A DNA stretch of 49,197 nt, from the NCBI GenBank assembly GCA_946482575.1, contig CAMLRZ010000007.1, forward strand, positions 1 to 49,197, read 5' to 3'. How positions within the stretch are numbered: position 1 is the stretch's first letter; the number at the start of each line of letters is the position of its first letter. A program made the translations under genes and the position numbers. Below are positions 17,336 to 26,210 of the stretch, in pieces. The notes beneath the pieces are model-generated. The model saw nothing but the letters and a program-made list of their open reading frames with translations. It made no database searches and was not told where the DNA came from. This stretch comes from an uncultured Candidatus Saccharibacteria bacterium (GTDB taxonomy: Bacteria > Patescibacteria > Saccharimonadia > Saccharimonadales > UBA4665).

Positions 17336-17857
17336 ATGATTATTCATGTGACTGGTACTACCGAACGGTTCCAAAAACCAGCACCCTTTATTGCTACTAT
17401 TACTCAGGCCGCACTACAAAACGACTGTGTTTTGGCTGCAGATTATTCTCAAGGTGCGCTGTCACTTGAGGCTGAAATAGCAGCGGTGGGTCGGGCGGAC
17501 GTTGTTGTTATCGAAGCTAGTAACTACGGTTTTGACCAGGGTATGCAGGCGGCGATTGCCTTGCAGCAAAAGAAACCAACCTTGATTGTGTCACAAGCTC
17601 CCCTAGACAAACACGCCATAGCGCACTACCAGAGCAGGCTTATCACAAGGGAGGCCTATAAAGACGCCACAGAGTTGGCCAAGGTAGTAACGCGTTTTAT
17701 TCGGACTAACACCATTGCCACTAAAGACCTGCGCTTTAACATGTTTATTGACCGGCCCATTTATAATTACTTGCGCACTCAAGCTTATGAAACAGGTAAG
17801 AACAAGTCCGAAATCATTCGGGATCTTATAAACAAAGAAATTAACAGAAACGATTAA
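17336..17857 (+). CDS. Degenerate nucleoside-deoxyribosyltransferase-fold domain fused to a ribbon-helix-helix domain (paralogue 2)
   Basis: A 173-aa paralogue of the 16635 product. The N-terminal domain opens MIIHVTGTTERF. The diagnostic segment ADVVVIEASNYGFDQGMQAAIAL (54-76) again has Met70 where the catalytic Glu would be. QKKPTLIV follows, aligning with QKKPILLL of the first copy. The C-terminal domain (131-170) repeats KDLRFNMFIDRPIYNYLR...KSEIIRDLINKEI. The DNA-binding part is better conserved between the two copies than the sensor part. AAGGA precedes the ATG. Its stop overlaps the convergent gene at 17854. Confidence 0.75.
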   Translation: MIIHVTGTTERFQKPAPFIATITQAALQNDCVLAADYSQGALSLEAEIAAVGRADVVVIEASNYGFDQGMQAAIALQQKKPTLIVSQAPLDKHAIAHYQSRLITREAYKDATELAKVVTRFIRTNTIATKDLRFNMFIDRPIYNYLRTQAYETGKNKSEIIRDLINKEINRND

Positions 17858-18159
17858 TCACGTTCCATTTCTTCGATCGTGCGCTGAGCTGACTGCTCGG
17901 TAGGCGTTTGGCAGGGTCGTACGCAATAGAGCAGATGGTAGCCACCTAAGTAGTCGCCTACAAACAGCTTTTGGGGCGTAACAGGGATGTTGCAAATAGC
18001 ACACGCCTCTGCGGCGAGCTGTTGCGGTGTGAGATGCTGCTGAAGAACAAGGCGCCATGTGCGCCAGGATACATCATTGCGTAGAGGGGCATCGCCTACG
18101 TGGTACTGATACCACTCCACGCTGCGCGTATCCAACGTAAAAGAGTCGCGGTTTTTCAT
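17854..18159 (-). CDS. Hypothetical protein with several cysteines
   Basis: A 101-aa soluble protein beginning MKNRDSFTLDTRSVEW. The ATG at 18159 follows AGGAGAGGT, a strong ribosome site, so I prefer it to an upstream ATG at 18237, which has only a -10-like box (18260-18255) before it. The C-terminal half has ACAIC and YCVRPC, four Cys that might bind a metal. It converges on the RHH-fusion gene with a 4-bp overlap. Family not recognised. Confidence 0.55.
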   Translation of the reverse strand: MKNRDSFTLDTRSVEWYQYHVGDAPLRNDVSWRTWRLVLQQHLTPQQLAAEACAICNIPVTPQKLFVGDYLGGYHLLYCVRPCQTPTEQSAQRTIEEMERD

Positions 18160-18374
18160 ACCTCTCCTGAAGGACGGCAAGCAGAGGATACTCTTAAAAA
18201 AGCCGTTCCCATCGACAGTGGTTAATAGAAAGCGCATCTTTCTAGAAATTGGAGATTATAGCTGCGTCATAAGACTTCCTTTGCCATTTAGTAACAAAAA
18301 ATAGTCGCATCTATACCTCAGGGGTGGCGTTATAGTACCCAGAGTTCCCCGAATTTGCAAGCGTTACAAAAGCT

Positions 18375-19031
18375 TTACTTGTTGCGTCGCATCAAGCGCG
18401 TTACAACGCGCTGCCATTGGTGGCCAAGCCAAGCTCGTAATCGTGGCTCGCGCAGCAGATGCAAAAGCGTAGGTCCAAACGTAAAGAGAGCCGCGATCGC
18501 AATAGCTGGTAAAATATAATGATCAATGTTGGGAATTTTACTTCCTAGCCAATAGCCCAGCATAACTGTCGAGCCGACCCAGCCGGCAGCTCCAACAATG
18601 TTGTATATAACGAATTTGCGACGATCCATGGTGGCAACACCGGCCACTAGGGGCGCGAAGGTGCGCAGAATAGGTAAAAAGCGCGCAAAAATAATGGTTT
18701 TACCGCCATGTTTCTCATAGAACGTAGCTGCCTTAGTTATGTACTCGCGGCGAAAAATGATGCCATCTTTTTTACGGAATACCCGAGGGCCGCTCTTTTT
18801 ACCAATAATATAGCCAACTTCATTGCCGATTACAGAGCCCAAAAATGCCGCGATAAGCACGCCAGCGAGTGGTAGTTTACCTTGCGCAGCAAAAAATCCA
18901 GCAGGGAACAGAAGTGTGTCGCCTGGTAAGAAGAAACCAATTAACAGGCCAGCTTCGGCAAAAACGATGCCAGCAATTGCAAGTAGACCACCAACAACGC
19001 CGACGCTCTCTAAAAGGTGTGTTACATCCAT
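18375..19031 (-). CDS. DedA-family membrane protein
   Basis: A 218-aa integral membrane protein of the DedA/SNARE-associated (VTT) family, whose members act as lipid flippases or proton-dependent transporters. Hallmarks: AEAGLLIGFFLPGDTLLFPAG near the N-terminus, GNEVGYIIGKKSGPRVF, and FARFLPILRTFAPLVAGV, which carries the essential Arg residues. About five helices are visible. The C-terminus is basic. A short GGAAG site lies before the ATG. Confidence 0.92.
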   Translation of the reverse strand: MDVTHLLESVGVVGGLLAIAGIVFAEAGLLIGFFLPGDTLLFPAGFFAAQGKLPLAGVLIAAFLGSVIGNEVGYIIGKKSGPRVFRKKDGIIFRREYITKAATFYEKHGGKTIIFARFLPILRTFAPLVAGVATMDRRKFVIYNIVGAAGWVGSTVMLGYWLGSKIPNIDHYILPAIAIAALFTFGPTLLHLLREPRLRAWLGHQWQRVVTRLMRRNK

Positions 19032-19153
19032 TGCTTCCAGCGTACCGTGAAATGATCAAAACGTCTACTGCCAAGGCTGCGTTTTCTTCAGCTGCCTGCC
19101 AGGAGGTGTTGTATACTGGTTATGGATGGGCAACACGATAAGGAGGACAGGCC

Positions 19154-19894
19154 ATGAAAGAGTTGACACTCGAGCTTGAAAGTCGCGCATTAACCGGAAA
19201 GCAAGTTAAAAACTTGCGCAAAACAGGGATGGTCCCCGCTGTTATCCATGACCACGGTAAGCCGTCGGTAGTGGTTTCGGTAGAGTACCAGGCACTGTTC
19301 CACGCTTACCAACAGGTTGGCAAGCACCACCCGGTGCAGCTAAAGGCAAATGGTAAAAATTACACCGCAATTATTAAGTCTATTACGCATGACCCTCGCT
19401 ATCACGCGGTAAGTCATGTGGTGTTTAACGCAATTAAGGCTCGCGAAAAGGTTACTACCGAAATCCCAATCCACATGAAGTTGGACGAGGGCAACGACGG
19501 AACTCCTGCCGAGCGCGCTGGTTTGATGGTGTTGCGTAACGCGACTGCCGTTGAAATTGAGGCGCCAGCTAACAAGCTGCCCGATGCACTGGAATTTAAT
19601 GGTGAAAAACTGGTAGAAATCGGCGACTCAGCAACAATTGCTGACTTGGTTGTGCCCGACGGCGTCGTCATAAAGGCTGAGCCAGAGCAGACTATCGCTC
19701 GCGTGGTTGAACCAGCTGCTGTTGCAGCGGCCAACGACGCTGCCGGCGGTGAAGCCGAAGCTCAAGATGCCGAAGATGTTCCTTCTGAGCACGAAAGTAC
19801 TGCTCAAGAAGGCACGCAGGCTGCCGAAATCCGCCCTGGTGGCAAAGAAGAAAAAGAAGACAAGCAGCAGGGACACAATCCTACAAAGGTATAA
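19154..19894 (+). CDS. rplY: Large ribosomal subunit protein bL25 (Ctc/TL5 form)
   Basis: A 246-aa protein. The N-terminal L25 beta-barrel binds 5S rRNA (ELTLELESRALTGKQVKNLRKTGMVPAVIHDHG). The Ctc-type C-terminal domain follows (EIPIHMKLDEGNDGTPAERAG..., IEIGDSATIADLVVPDGV). A low-complexity acidic and Lys-rich tail of about 50 residues is added, longer than usual. AAGGAGG lies just before the ATG. A terminator at 19912 closes the unit. Confidence 0.94.
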   Translation: MKELTLELESRALTGKQVKNLRKTGMVPAVIHDHGKPSVVVSVEYQALFHAYQQVGKHHPVQLKANGKNYTAIIKSITHDPRYHAVSHVVFNAIKAREKVTTEIPIHMKLDEGNDGTPAERAGLMVLRNATAVEIEAPANKLPDALEFNGEKLVEIGDSATIADLVVPDGVVIKAEPEQTIARVVEPAAVAAANDAAGGEAEAQDAEDVPSEHESTAQEGTQAAEIRPGGKEEKEDKQQGHNPTKV

Positions 19895-19911
19895 TCCTGT
19901 CTATCGTCCGC

Positions 19912-19940
19912 AAACAGAGGCCGTTATCGGCCTCTGTTTT
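19912..19940 (+). terminator. Intrinsic terminator after rplY
   Basis: AAACAGAGGCCG (19912-19923) pairs perfectly with CGGCCTCTGTTT (19928-19939), loop of 4 nt, ending in a T-run. Confidence 0.92.
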
Positions 19941-19960
19941 ACGTTCGTAGTGCATGCAAA

Positions 19961-19989
19961 TTGCGAAAGACGACCAAAAATGATATAAT
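19961..19989 (+). promoter_or_regulatory. Sigma70-type promoter of the 383-aa high-GC gene
   Basis: TTGCGA (19961-19966), a 17-bp spacer, TATAAT (19984-19989). The leader to the ATG at 20074 is about 78 nt. Confidence 0.85.
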
Positions 19990-20073
19990 AACCCGGCATT
20001 TAGGCCCTACGGTCCTTGATGTCGTCCCTTTTCGTACCAACCACCAACAAATCGCCGACGCAGGAGGACACTC

Positions 20074-21225
20074 ATGTCTCGTCCCGTTCCCGCCCCGCTC
20101 ATGTTCACGCCCGTTCCCGGCGAAGGATCCGTAGCGACCTTGCTCCAGCGGCTGGACGAAACCGCAACAGCGGCCGTCGCCGAACGAGAGGGCTCCACCA
20201 AGGAGACCTACGCGCAGGACCTCTTCCGCCGAGTCATGCACCAGATCATCGACATCATCGCTGGTCCTCGCGACCAGGAGCAGTCGGTGGGCATCGCCTG
20301 GCTGTCCCACGGCAAGAACCGCGTGCTGTTCCGCCAGATCGTTCCGGCAGAAGACCACGCTACGTTCTTCAGGGCGCACCTGACCAACCAGTTCATCACC
20401 GGCATGCTGGAAGACCCCGGCCTGCTGAACCTGATTCCCGAAGCCGACCGCACGGACTTCGTGCGCAGCGTGCTCGGCAACTGGATCCCGTCCACGGACG
20501 CCTGGATCGCCGGCGCCCTCAGCGCTCAGATCAGTCGCGACACACTGGCCACCGCCATCGTGTACTGGCTGACTCACCCCGAAAGTTTCGAGGGCGGCGA
20601 CGCTTTTGCGGCTCGCTTCCTCCGGACAGGCACGGGCGTGGCTCAGCACTGTCACGGCTGCTGGTCACTGCCGCACGACGTGGGCATGTGGTCGCTCTTC
20701 GGTGACCTGGAGGACGTCTGGGTGTCGCTCGACCTCTGCGCGCAGCGCGTACCGGAAGTGTTCTTCGAGGCTCCTGCCGAGGGCGACACGTCGGTCGCGC
20801 ACAAGGTGCAGCTCTGGCTGAAGAACGACGACGACTCGCAGAAGATCCTGCGACACGCCATCGAAAGGCTGAAGTCTCGTGAGGGACTGTCGGCCAAGGC
20901 ATTCGAGCACCTCACCCAGTGGCTCAAGATGTACATGGTCCGCCACCCCAGCATCTGCCCGCTGCCGCTCCTGGTGAAGCTCGCGCTCGACCGCATCGAC
21001 GGGGACGGCTACAACCTGTTCCGTGCCTACGTCGGCCGGGTCGGGCCTTGCAGCGTGGACTACGCCGCCGATCTGGTGGAGTCGTTCGCCTACATCAAGG
21101 AGGCCCAGCAGCGCCAGCAGGCCGCACCCTACGCCGGCACTCGGATCGCTCGCATCAAGGACACCTTGCTGCGCAACGCGGTCCTGCACTCGGACGTCAA
21201 CCTCGCCGAGCTCAACCTGACGTGA
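20074..21225 (+). CDS. Hypothetical soluble protein, high-GC gene
   Basis: A 383-aa protein with no visible signal peptide or transmembrane segment, mostly helical by composition and acidic. It starts MSRPVPAPLMFTPVPGEGSV; AGGAGG lies 7 nt before the ATG. Third codon positions are nearly all G or C, in sharp contrast to rplY upstream and the ABC genes downstream. It has its own promoter, a long leader and a strong 3' hairpin, so it is a self-contained unit. Some motifs (DWIPSTDAWIAGAL-like helices, HCHGCW, Cys-rich around residue 190) are visible but point to no family. Probably the same class as the genes at 473-1962 and 26211. Confidence 0.8.
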   Translation: MSRPVPAPLMFTPVPGEGSVATLLQRLDETATAAVAEREGSTKETYAQDLFRRVMHQIIDIIAGPRDQEQSVGIAWLSHGKNRVLFRQIVPAEDHATFFRAHLTNQFITGMLEDPGLLNLIPEADRTDFVRSVLGNWIPSTDAWIAGALSAQISRDTLATAIVYWLTHPESFEGGDAFAARFLRTGTGVAQHCHGCWSLPHDVGMWSLFGDLEDVWVSLDLCAQRVPEVFFEAPAEGDTSVAHKVQLWLKNDDDSQKILRHAIERLKSREGLSAKAFEHLTQWLKMYMVRHPSICPLPLLVKLALDRIDGDGYNLFRAYVGRVGPCSVDYAADLVESFAYIKEAQQRQQAAPYAGTRIARIKDTLLRNAVLHSDVNLAELNLT

Positions 21226-21270
21226 TCAGACGCTGAGTCGACCAAGGAGGTGGTACAACTAAAAGGGGCG

Positions 21271-21327
21271 CTGGCGAGAAGCTGCGAGTGACGATCATCG
21301 TCATTTTTAACGCAGACTTCTCGCCAG
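21271..21327 (+). terminator. Large hairpin after the 383-aa high-GC gene
   Basis: CTGGCGAGAAG (21271-21281) pairs perfectly with CTTCTCGCCAG (21317-21327), extended by CTGCG/CGCAG. The apex holds a second hairpin TGACGAT-C-ATCGTCA (21289-21303). No U-run follows on the plus strand, so it may be a 3'-stabilising or regulatory structure, not a simple terminator. Confidence 0.6.
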
Positions 21328-21389
21328 TATTCCCCCAGACCAAATCCGCAGAAACGCAATGAGACTTCGTTGTTTTTCCGAAAATTTGG

Positions 21390-23162
21390 TTAATCTTCGA
21401 TAAATCCACCGGATTGATGCGCCCACAACTGAGCGTACACGCCTTTTTGCTGCAATAGTTCGGCGTGCGATCCATCTTCGATCACCGTGCCGTTTTCTAG
21501 TACCAAAATGCGATCCATTTTTTGAATGGTGCTTAAACGGTGCGCAATGACAATGGCGGTGCGATTCTTCATTAACTCCTGCAGAGACTGTTGGATGAGC
21601 AATTCGCTCTCGGAGTCCAGTGCGCTGGTTGCTTCGTCGAGTACCAAGATTGGTGCGTCTTTGAGAATTGACCGGGCAATGACAATGCGCTGGCGTTGCC
21701 CGCCGCTCAACTTAACACCGCGTTCGCCGACCAACGTGTCGTAACCGTGCTGCAAGGTCTTGATGAAGTCGTCGGCGTTTGCTTTGCGGGCGGCATCATG
21801 GATCTGTTCATCGGTGGCATTGGGCATACCGTAGGCGATGTTTTCTTTGATAGTTCGGTGAAAGAGCAGCGGTTCCTGCGGCACGTAGGCAATTACGCTG
21901 CGCAAGTCATCTTGTGTGACGTGAGCGATATTTTGCCCGTCAATTGTGATGGCGCCACCATCAATGTCAGAGAAGCGAAGCAAAATACGTGTCAGTGAAG
22001 TTTTGCCAGAGCCAGAATGGCCAACCAGACCGACCTTTTGCCCTGGCTTGATCTGAAGATTCAAGTTATGGAATAACGCATCGGCCGATCCATCGTGCGT
22101 AAATGTAACGTCGTCAAACACAATCTCGCCCTTGTGCATACGAAGCTCTTCGGGCTGGGCGGGGTCTTGAACTTCGGGCTGAATGTTCAAAATCTCAGTC
22201 ATTTCTTCGGCATCGCCCAATGCGCGGTTGTACGTTCGCAGGCTGGCATTGCTAAAGGTGAACAGCTGGCTGATGATGCTGGTGGTGTAGCTCAAAATTA
22301 AAAAGGCTGTGGCCAGGTCGGCGCCCCACCACATTACGCTCATCACCGTTAGTACCAGCGATATGGACATTATTAGGCTGATAATCGAGCCAAAAATACT
22401 CTGCTGTCGATTGTGTTTGCGCATGACTGTCAGCAAGGAGCTGGATGTTTTTTGAGTTTTGCCGCTAAAAGCGTCGCGCTCAAATGCACCACGCGCAAAG
22501 CTTTTGACTGCCATCACGTTGGTAATCGAGTCGGCCAAATAGCCAGTTTGACGACTTTCATTTTCAGCAAGTACTTTGCTGGCACGACGCACCGGCTTAG
22601 TGACGTAAAACGCAATCACCATATAGAAAATCGAAAATGTAAGCAGCGACACGACAAACACGGGTGCTCGCTTGCTCAGGATGACAGCGGTAAAAATCAA
22701 ACCGGACACAAGCGGCAAAACCTGGAATGTGGTAGTGTCAGCCAAACGAACGTAGCCACCCAAAAACTTACTAGCCTGTGAAACGAGCGAGCCACTAAAG
22801 TGGTTCGCGTGGAAGGTTCCGCTCTGTGATAGCAGGTGATTGTAGATGCGCTCGGCCATGTCACGCTGTACCTTGGCTTCTAGGCGCCAGTTGCAATTGT
22901 CAACGATCCGCCAACCTACGCGGCTACCCACGAGCACAGCAACCGTATACAGGATTAAGCTTGGGCCAAAACTACCCCACAAATCACCTGTCTGGTAGTC
23001 GTGCATGCTCAAGCGATTCAAAATATTTGCCACAATTAGCGGTGGCAGAAAACTATTTACTAAAACAGTTGCTGGCAGCGCGATTAGCGCAGTTATCACG
23101 TAGCGGGGATAGCGCCACATATGCTGCCAATATATTCGTATTGTTTCTTTGGTTGTGTTCAT
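21390..23162 (-). CDS. ABC exporter, fused membrane and ATPase domains (second of a pair)
   Basis: A 590-aa half-transporter: about six transmembrane helices (residues 15-320) followed by a nucleotide-binding domain. Walker A is GHSGSGKTSLTRILL, Q-loop YVPQEP, signature LSGGQRQRIVIARSI, Walker B ILVLDEATSALD, H-loop IAHRLS. It lies 9 nt after the 589-aa transporter, with AAGGA before the ATG. Both NBDs look catalytically intact. The two proteins share nearly identical C-termini (YAQLWAHQSGGFIE), so they arose by duplication and probably form a heterodimer. Substrate unknown; lipid, peptide or drug export is typical. Confidence 0.92.
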   Translation of the reverse strand: MNTTKETIRIYWQHMWRYPRYVITALIALPATVLVNSFLPPLIVANILNRLSMHDYQTGDLWGSFGPSLILYTVAVLVGSRVGWRIVDNCNWRLEAKVQRDMAERIYNHLLSQSGTFHANHFSGSLVSQASKFLGGYVRLADTTTFQVLPLVSGLIFTAVILSKRAPVFVVSLLTFSIFYMVIAFYVTKPVRRASKVLAENESRQTGYLADSITNVMAVKSFARGAFERDAFSGKTQKTSSSLLTVMRKHNRQQSIFGSIISLIMSISLVLTVMSVMWWGADLATAFLILSYTTSIISQLFTFSNASLRTYNRALGDAEEMTEILNIQPEVQDPAQPEELRMHKGEIVFDDVTFTHDGSADALFHNLNLQIKPGQKVGLVGHSGSGKTSLTRILLRFSDIDGGAITIDGQNIAHVTQDDLRSVIAYVPQEPLLFHRTIKENIAYGMPNATDEQIHDAARKANADDFIKTLQHGYDTLVGERGVKLSGGQRQRIVIARSILKDAPILVLDEATSALDSESELLIQQSLQELMKNRTAIVIAHRLSTIQKMDRILVLENGTVIEDGSHAELLQQKGVYAQLWAHQSGGFIED

Positions 23163-23171
23163 AAAGGGTCC

Positions 23172-24941
23172 TTATTCTTCGATAAATCCACCGGATTGAT
23201 GCGCCCACAATTGTGCGTAGGTGCCTTTTTGTTTCAGTAATTCGTTATGTGAGCCTTGCTCGGCAATGGCACCGTCTTCCATAACTACGATGCGATCCAT
23301 TTTTTGAATGGTGCTCAAGCGGTGTGCAATGACAATGGTTGTGCGATTTTGCATGAGCTTTGTAAGGGCAGATTGGATAAGATGCTCGCTCTCGGAGTCC
23401 AGTGCGCTGGTTGCTTCGTCTAGCAATAGTATTGGCGCATCCTTCAGGATGGCTCGCGCGATAGCAATGCGCTGGCGTTGCCCACCGCTCAGCTTAACAC
23501 CCCGTTCGCCCACCAGCGTGTCGTAGCCCTGGGGTAAGGTTTGGATGAATTCATCTGCGTGAGCTAGCTTGGCTGCGCGAATGACGTCCGCTTTGCTGGC
23601 GTCCGGGCGAGCGTAGGCAATATTTTCATGCAAGCTGCGATGAAAAAGTGCTGGCTCTTGCGGTACATACGCAATGTGGGCGCGCAGGTCAGACTGTTGA
23701 ACCATGCTAATGTCTTGCCCATCAATAGTGATGCTCCCGCTGTCCAGATCTGAAAAACGCAAAAGTAAGCGCGTGAGCGTGGTTTTGCCCGAGCCCGAAT
23801 GCCCCACGAGGCCAATTTTTTCACCCGGTTTAATGGTGAGGGCAAAGCTGTTAAACAGTGCATCGGCCGATCCATCATGCGTAAACGTAACGTCGTCAAA
23901 CACAATTTTTCCTTGAGTAATTGCTGCTTTTTGAGCGTTCGGTGCGTCCACCACATCAGGGTTAACCGCAAATGCTTCTGTCATTTCTTCGGCGTCAGTT
24001 ATGGCCTGCTCAACCGTGCGCGACATGTTACTGAGCCCCCACAGTTCCATGATAATTTGCGTTACGTACACTTGAGCCAGCAATAGTACACCAATTTCTA
24101 CCGTGTGATGCATTACTGCATGAATAGAAAGTACTAGTACACCCAACTGCAGTAAGCTCATCATGCCGCCTAGCAGCATGTCATTTTTAAGTGAAGCTAT
24201 CCATGCCTGGTACTTTTTGTAGGCACGGTCGTGTGCTTTAATGCTGTGCGACGTAGCTTCCAACTCTTCTTGACCAAAAGCTTTTACGGCTGAAATGTTG
24301 CCCATCACATCCGCTAAATGCGCAGTCAAGACGGTGTCAGCCTGGGCGGCAATTTTAGACAAATGAATACGTCGCTTTACCAGTTTCAAATTTAAAAAGG
24401 TAAAAATAACGGTCCAGATTGTCATGGCCAGCGCAATCTGCCATGAAAAGAACGCCAAAATTGCGATGGCAATGCCCACATTGGCAAACATGCGCAAAAA
24501 TGCCAGCACAAAAGTGTCCGTGAGTACAATGTAGCTGCCGACAAATTTGGTTACCTGATTAACAATGGCGCCACTAAATGTATTGGCATGAAATCCCAAG
24601 CTTTGGCTGGTGAGCCAAGTGAAGGCTCGCATTTGAAGCTGTGGGCGTACTCGGGTTTCCAGCTTAGACAATAAAAATAGACCCAAGTCGATAAATACTT
24701 GCGACAAAGCCGCCACGGCTATAAATGTCAAAATATAGGGCATAAAAATGTGCCAGTAATTGCCGGAGGGTTCTTGGTATACCTCCACTAAGCGGTTGAG
24801 GGCTTTAGATACAATCAGTGCCAAAATCAGACGCTGCAACGTCATGCCGCTTAGCCAGCTTAAACAAGTACTAAAGAATAGCAGGGGATGGCGCATATTT
24901 GCGCGCCAAAATAGCAATATGGTTTTTCTGGACGGATCCAT
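23172..24941 (-). CDS. ABC exporter, fused membrane and ATPase domains (first of a pair)
   Basis: A 589-aa half-transporter with six predicted helices and an NBD: Walker A GHSGSGKTTLTRLLL, Q-loop YVPQEP, signature LSGGQRQRIAIARAI, Walker B ILLLDEATSALD, H-loop IAHRLS. It is the first structural gene of the operon. The region before it (24942-25152) contains a promoter and a 17-codon leader ORF inside a predicted hairpin, suggesting attenuation control. AGGACTACCT precedes the ATG. Confidence 0.92.
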   Translation of the reverse strand: MDPSRKTILLFWRANMRHPLLFFSTCLSWLSGMTLQRLILALIVSKALNRLVEVYQEPSGNYWHIFMPYILTFIAVAALSQVFIDLGLFLLSKLETRVRPQLQMRAFTWLTSQSLGFHANTFSGAIVNQVTKFVGSYIVLTDTFVLAFLRMFANVGIAIAILAFFSWQIALAMTIWTVIFTFLNLKLVKRRIHLSKIAAQADTVLTAHLADVMGNISAVKAFGQEELEATSHSIKAHDRAYKKYQAWIASLKNDMLLGGMMSLLQLGVLVLSIHAVMHHTVEIGVLLLAQVYVTQIIMELWGLSNMSRTVEQAITDAEEMTEAFAVNPDVVDAPNAQKAAITQGKIVFDDVTFTHDGSADALFNSFALTIKPGEKIGLVGHSGSGKTTLTRLLLRFSDLDSGSITIDGQDISMVQQSDLRAHIAYVPQEPALFHRSLHENIAYARPDASKADVIRAAKLAHADEFIQTLPQGYDTLVGERGVKLSGGQRQRIAIARAILKDAPILLLDEATSALDSESEHLIQSALTKLMQNRTTIVIAHRLSTIQKMDRIVVMEDGAIAEQGSHNELLKQKGTYAQLWAHQSGGFIEE

Positions 24942-25032
24942 AGGTAGTCCTCGTTAGTGGTTTTGTAAAGTGTGGCTCAAATTTTGAGGAGTTGGCGTGT
25001 GTGAGATGTACGCGATTGCTCCAAGAGATGGG

Positions 25033-25086
25033 CTAAAGGGCGGTACGAGCCGGACGGGCGGCCGTGCCTTGATACAACGTTTTCAT
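25033..25086 (-). CDS. 17-aa leader peptide upstream of the ABC exporters
   Basis: ATG at 25086 follows AAGGAAAGGGCGAGC; the peptide starts MKTLYQ and ends ARTAL, then TAG. A promoter with a 17-bp spacer lies just upstream, so this is the first ORF on the exporter mRNA. AAAGGGC-GAGC at its ribosome site can pair with GCTC...GCCCTTT at its 3' end (five-base bulge), enclosing the ORF in a hairpin. This is the arrangement of regulatory leader peptides of antibiotic-resistance ABC genes. The first ABC start is about 90 nt downstream. Confidence 0.45.
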   Translation of the reverse strand: MKTLYQGTAARPARTAL

Positions 25087-25123
25087 GCTCGCCCTTTCCT
25101 TTAGTGCTAATACTTTGGCTTTT

Positions 25124-25152
25124 AGTATATCACAGCGTACAGGGGCAGACAA
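25124..25152 (-). promoter_or_regulatory. Promoter of the leader-ABC exporter transcript
   Basis: On the minus strand: TTGTCT (25152-25147), 17-bp spacer, TATACT (25129-25124). It is back to back with the trhO promoter. Confidence 0.75.
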
Positions 25153-25168
25153 AATCATTCTTATCTGG

Positions 25169-25174
25169 TATAAT
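25169..25174 (+). promoter_or_regulatory. -10 box (TATAAT) predicting leaderless trhO mRNA
   Basis: TATAAT ends 7 nt before the ATG at 25182; no ribosome site is present. Confidence 0.6.
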
Positions 25175-25181
25175 TGCGCTG

Positions 25182-26072
25182 ATGCAAAAGATATTACTTT
25201 ATTACAAATTCGCACCGCTCAGCGACCCTGAGGCAGTGAAGCTGTGGCAAAAATCTCTCTGTGAGCAGCTGAATCTGAAAGGCCGAATTTTGATCTCTAA
25301 ACATGGTCTAAACGGTACGGTTGGCGGTGACCTAGAAGACTTAAAAGCTTACGCCAAGGCTGTTAAATCGTACACACCATTTAAGGGCATTACGTTTAAA
25401 TGGTCCGAGGGCAGTCGCGACCATTTTCCTAAATTAAGCGTTAAAGTGCGTGATGAAATTGTCAGCTTTAAGGCTGGCGATGAGCTGCAAGTTGATGAAC
25501 ACGGCGTCGTGGGTGGCGGTGTTCACCTAAAGCCCGAAGAAGTTCACAAATTGGTAGAAGAACGCGGCGATGATGTGGTGTTTTTTGACGGCCGCAATGC
25601 GTACGAAGCCAAAGTGGGCAAATTCAAAAACGCAGTGGTTCCTGATGTGCGCACTAGCCAAGACTTTATTAAGGAGTTGGACAGCGACAAGTACGATGAT
25701 ATTAAAGACAAACCAGTTGTAACGTACTGCACGGGTGGCATCCGCTGCGAAATTCTGTCGAGCCTTATGAAAAACCGAGGTTTTAAAGAGGTCTATCAGA
25801 TGGATGGCGGTATCGTGAAGTACGGCGAAAAGTACGGTGACGAAGGCTTGTGGGAAGGGTCGCTGTACGTATTTGATGACCGTATGGGCGTAACTTTTTC
25901 TGACAAAGCTAAAGACATTGGCGTTTGCGTACACTGTGGCGAAGGCACCAGTAATTACGAAAACTGCGCCAATAAAACCTGTAACGATCTGATTTTGATT
26001 TGCGAACAGTGCGGGGGCGCAGGCAAGATGACCTGCTCTCAGGTGTGCGCTGACGTGGTTGCAGCAGCGTAA
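25182..26072 (+). CDS. trhO: tRNA uridine(34) hydroxylase TrhO (rhodanese family, YceA-like)
   Basis: A 296-aa protein that hydroxylates U34 of some tRNAs to ho5U. An N-terminal ferredoxin-like domain ([19 protein letters not shown]..., [18 protein letters not shown]) leads to a rhodanese domain. The loop [10 protein letters not shown] carries the reactive Cys. A Cys-rich C-terminal tail ([35 protein letters not shown]) may bind zinc. I place the start at the ATG 7 nt after a -10 box, not at the longer upstream frame. Confidence 0.94.
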   Translation: MQKILLYYKFAPLSDPEAVKLWQKSLCEQLNLKGRILISKHGLNGTVGGDLEDLKAYAKAVKSYTPFKGITFKWSEGSRDHFPKLSVKVRDEIVSFKAGDELQVDEHGVVGGGVHLKPEEVHKLVEERGDDVVFFDGRNAYEAKVGKFKNAVVPDVRTSQDFIKELDSDKYDDIKDKPVVTYCTGGIRCEILSSLMKNRGFKEVYQMDGGIVKYGEKYGDEGLWEGSLYVFDDRMGVTFSDKAKDIGVCVHCGEGTSNYENCANKTCNDLILICEQCGGAGKMTCSQVCADVVAAA

Positions 26073-26080
26073 TAGGGAAG

Positions 26081-26115
26081 AACGGTAGTAGGAGTTGACT
26101 ACTACTGTTTTTTAT
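26081..26115 (+). terminator. Intrinsic terminator after trhO
   Basis: AACGGTAGTAG (26081-26091) pairs with CTACTACTGTT (26099-26109), with one G-T wobble, and is followed by a T-run. Confidence 0.88.
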
Positions 26116-26123
26116 TGTAAAAT
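26095..26123 (+). promoter_or_regulatory. Promoter of the 152-aa high-GC gene, overlapping the trhO terminator
   Basis: TTGACT (26095-26100), a 17-bp spacer and TAAAAT (26118-26123). The -35 box is formed by the terminator loop and right arm, so the two elements share bases. Leader of about 80 nt to 26211. Confidence 0.6.
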
Positions 26124-26210
26124 ATAGTTTGCATTGGTACGCAAATGCATTTTGTGCAACCGCGCCATCCGACGCAGCCCATTTCCATCGAGAGAACCGA
26201 GGTATCAGCA

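Noticed and set aside
20016..20705. Plus-strand ORF of 229 aa, rich in Arg and Pro
   Set aside because: It is an out-of-frame shadow inside the 383-aa high-GC gene, which has the promoter, ribosome site and codon pattern.
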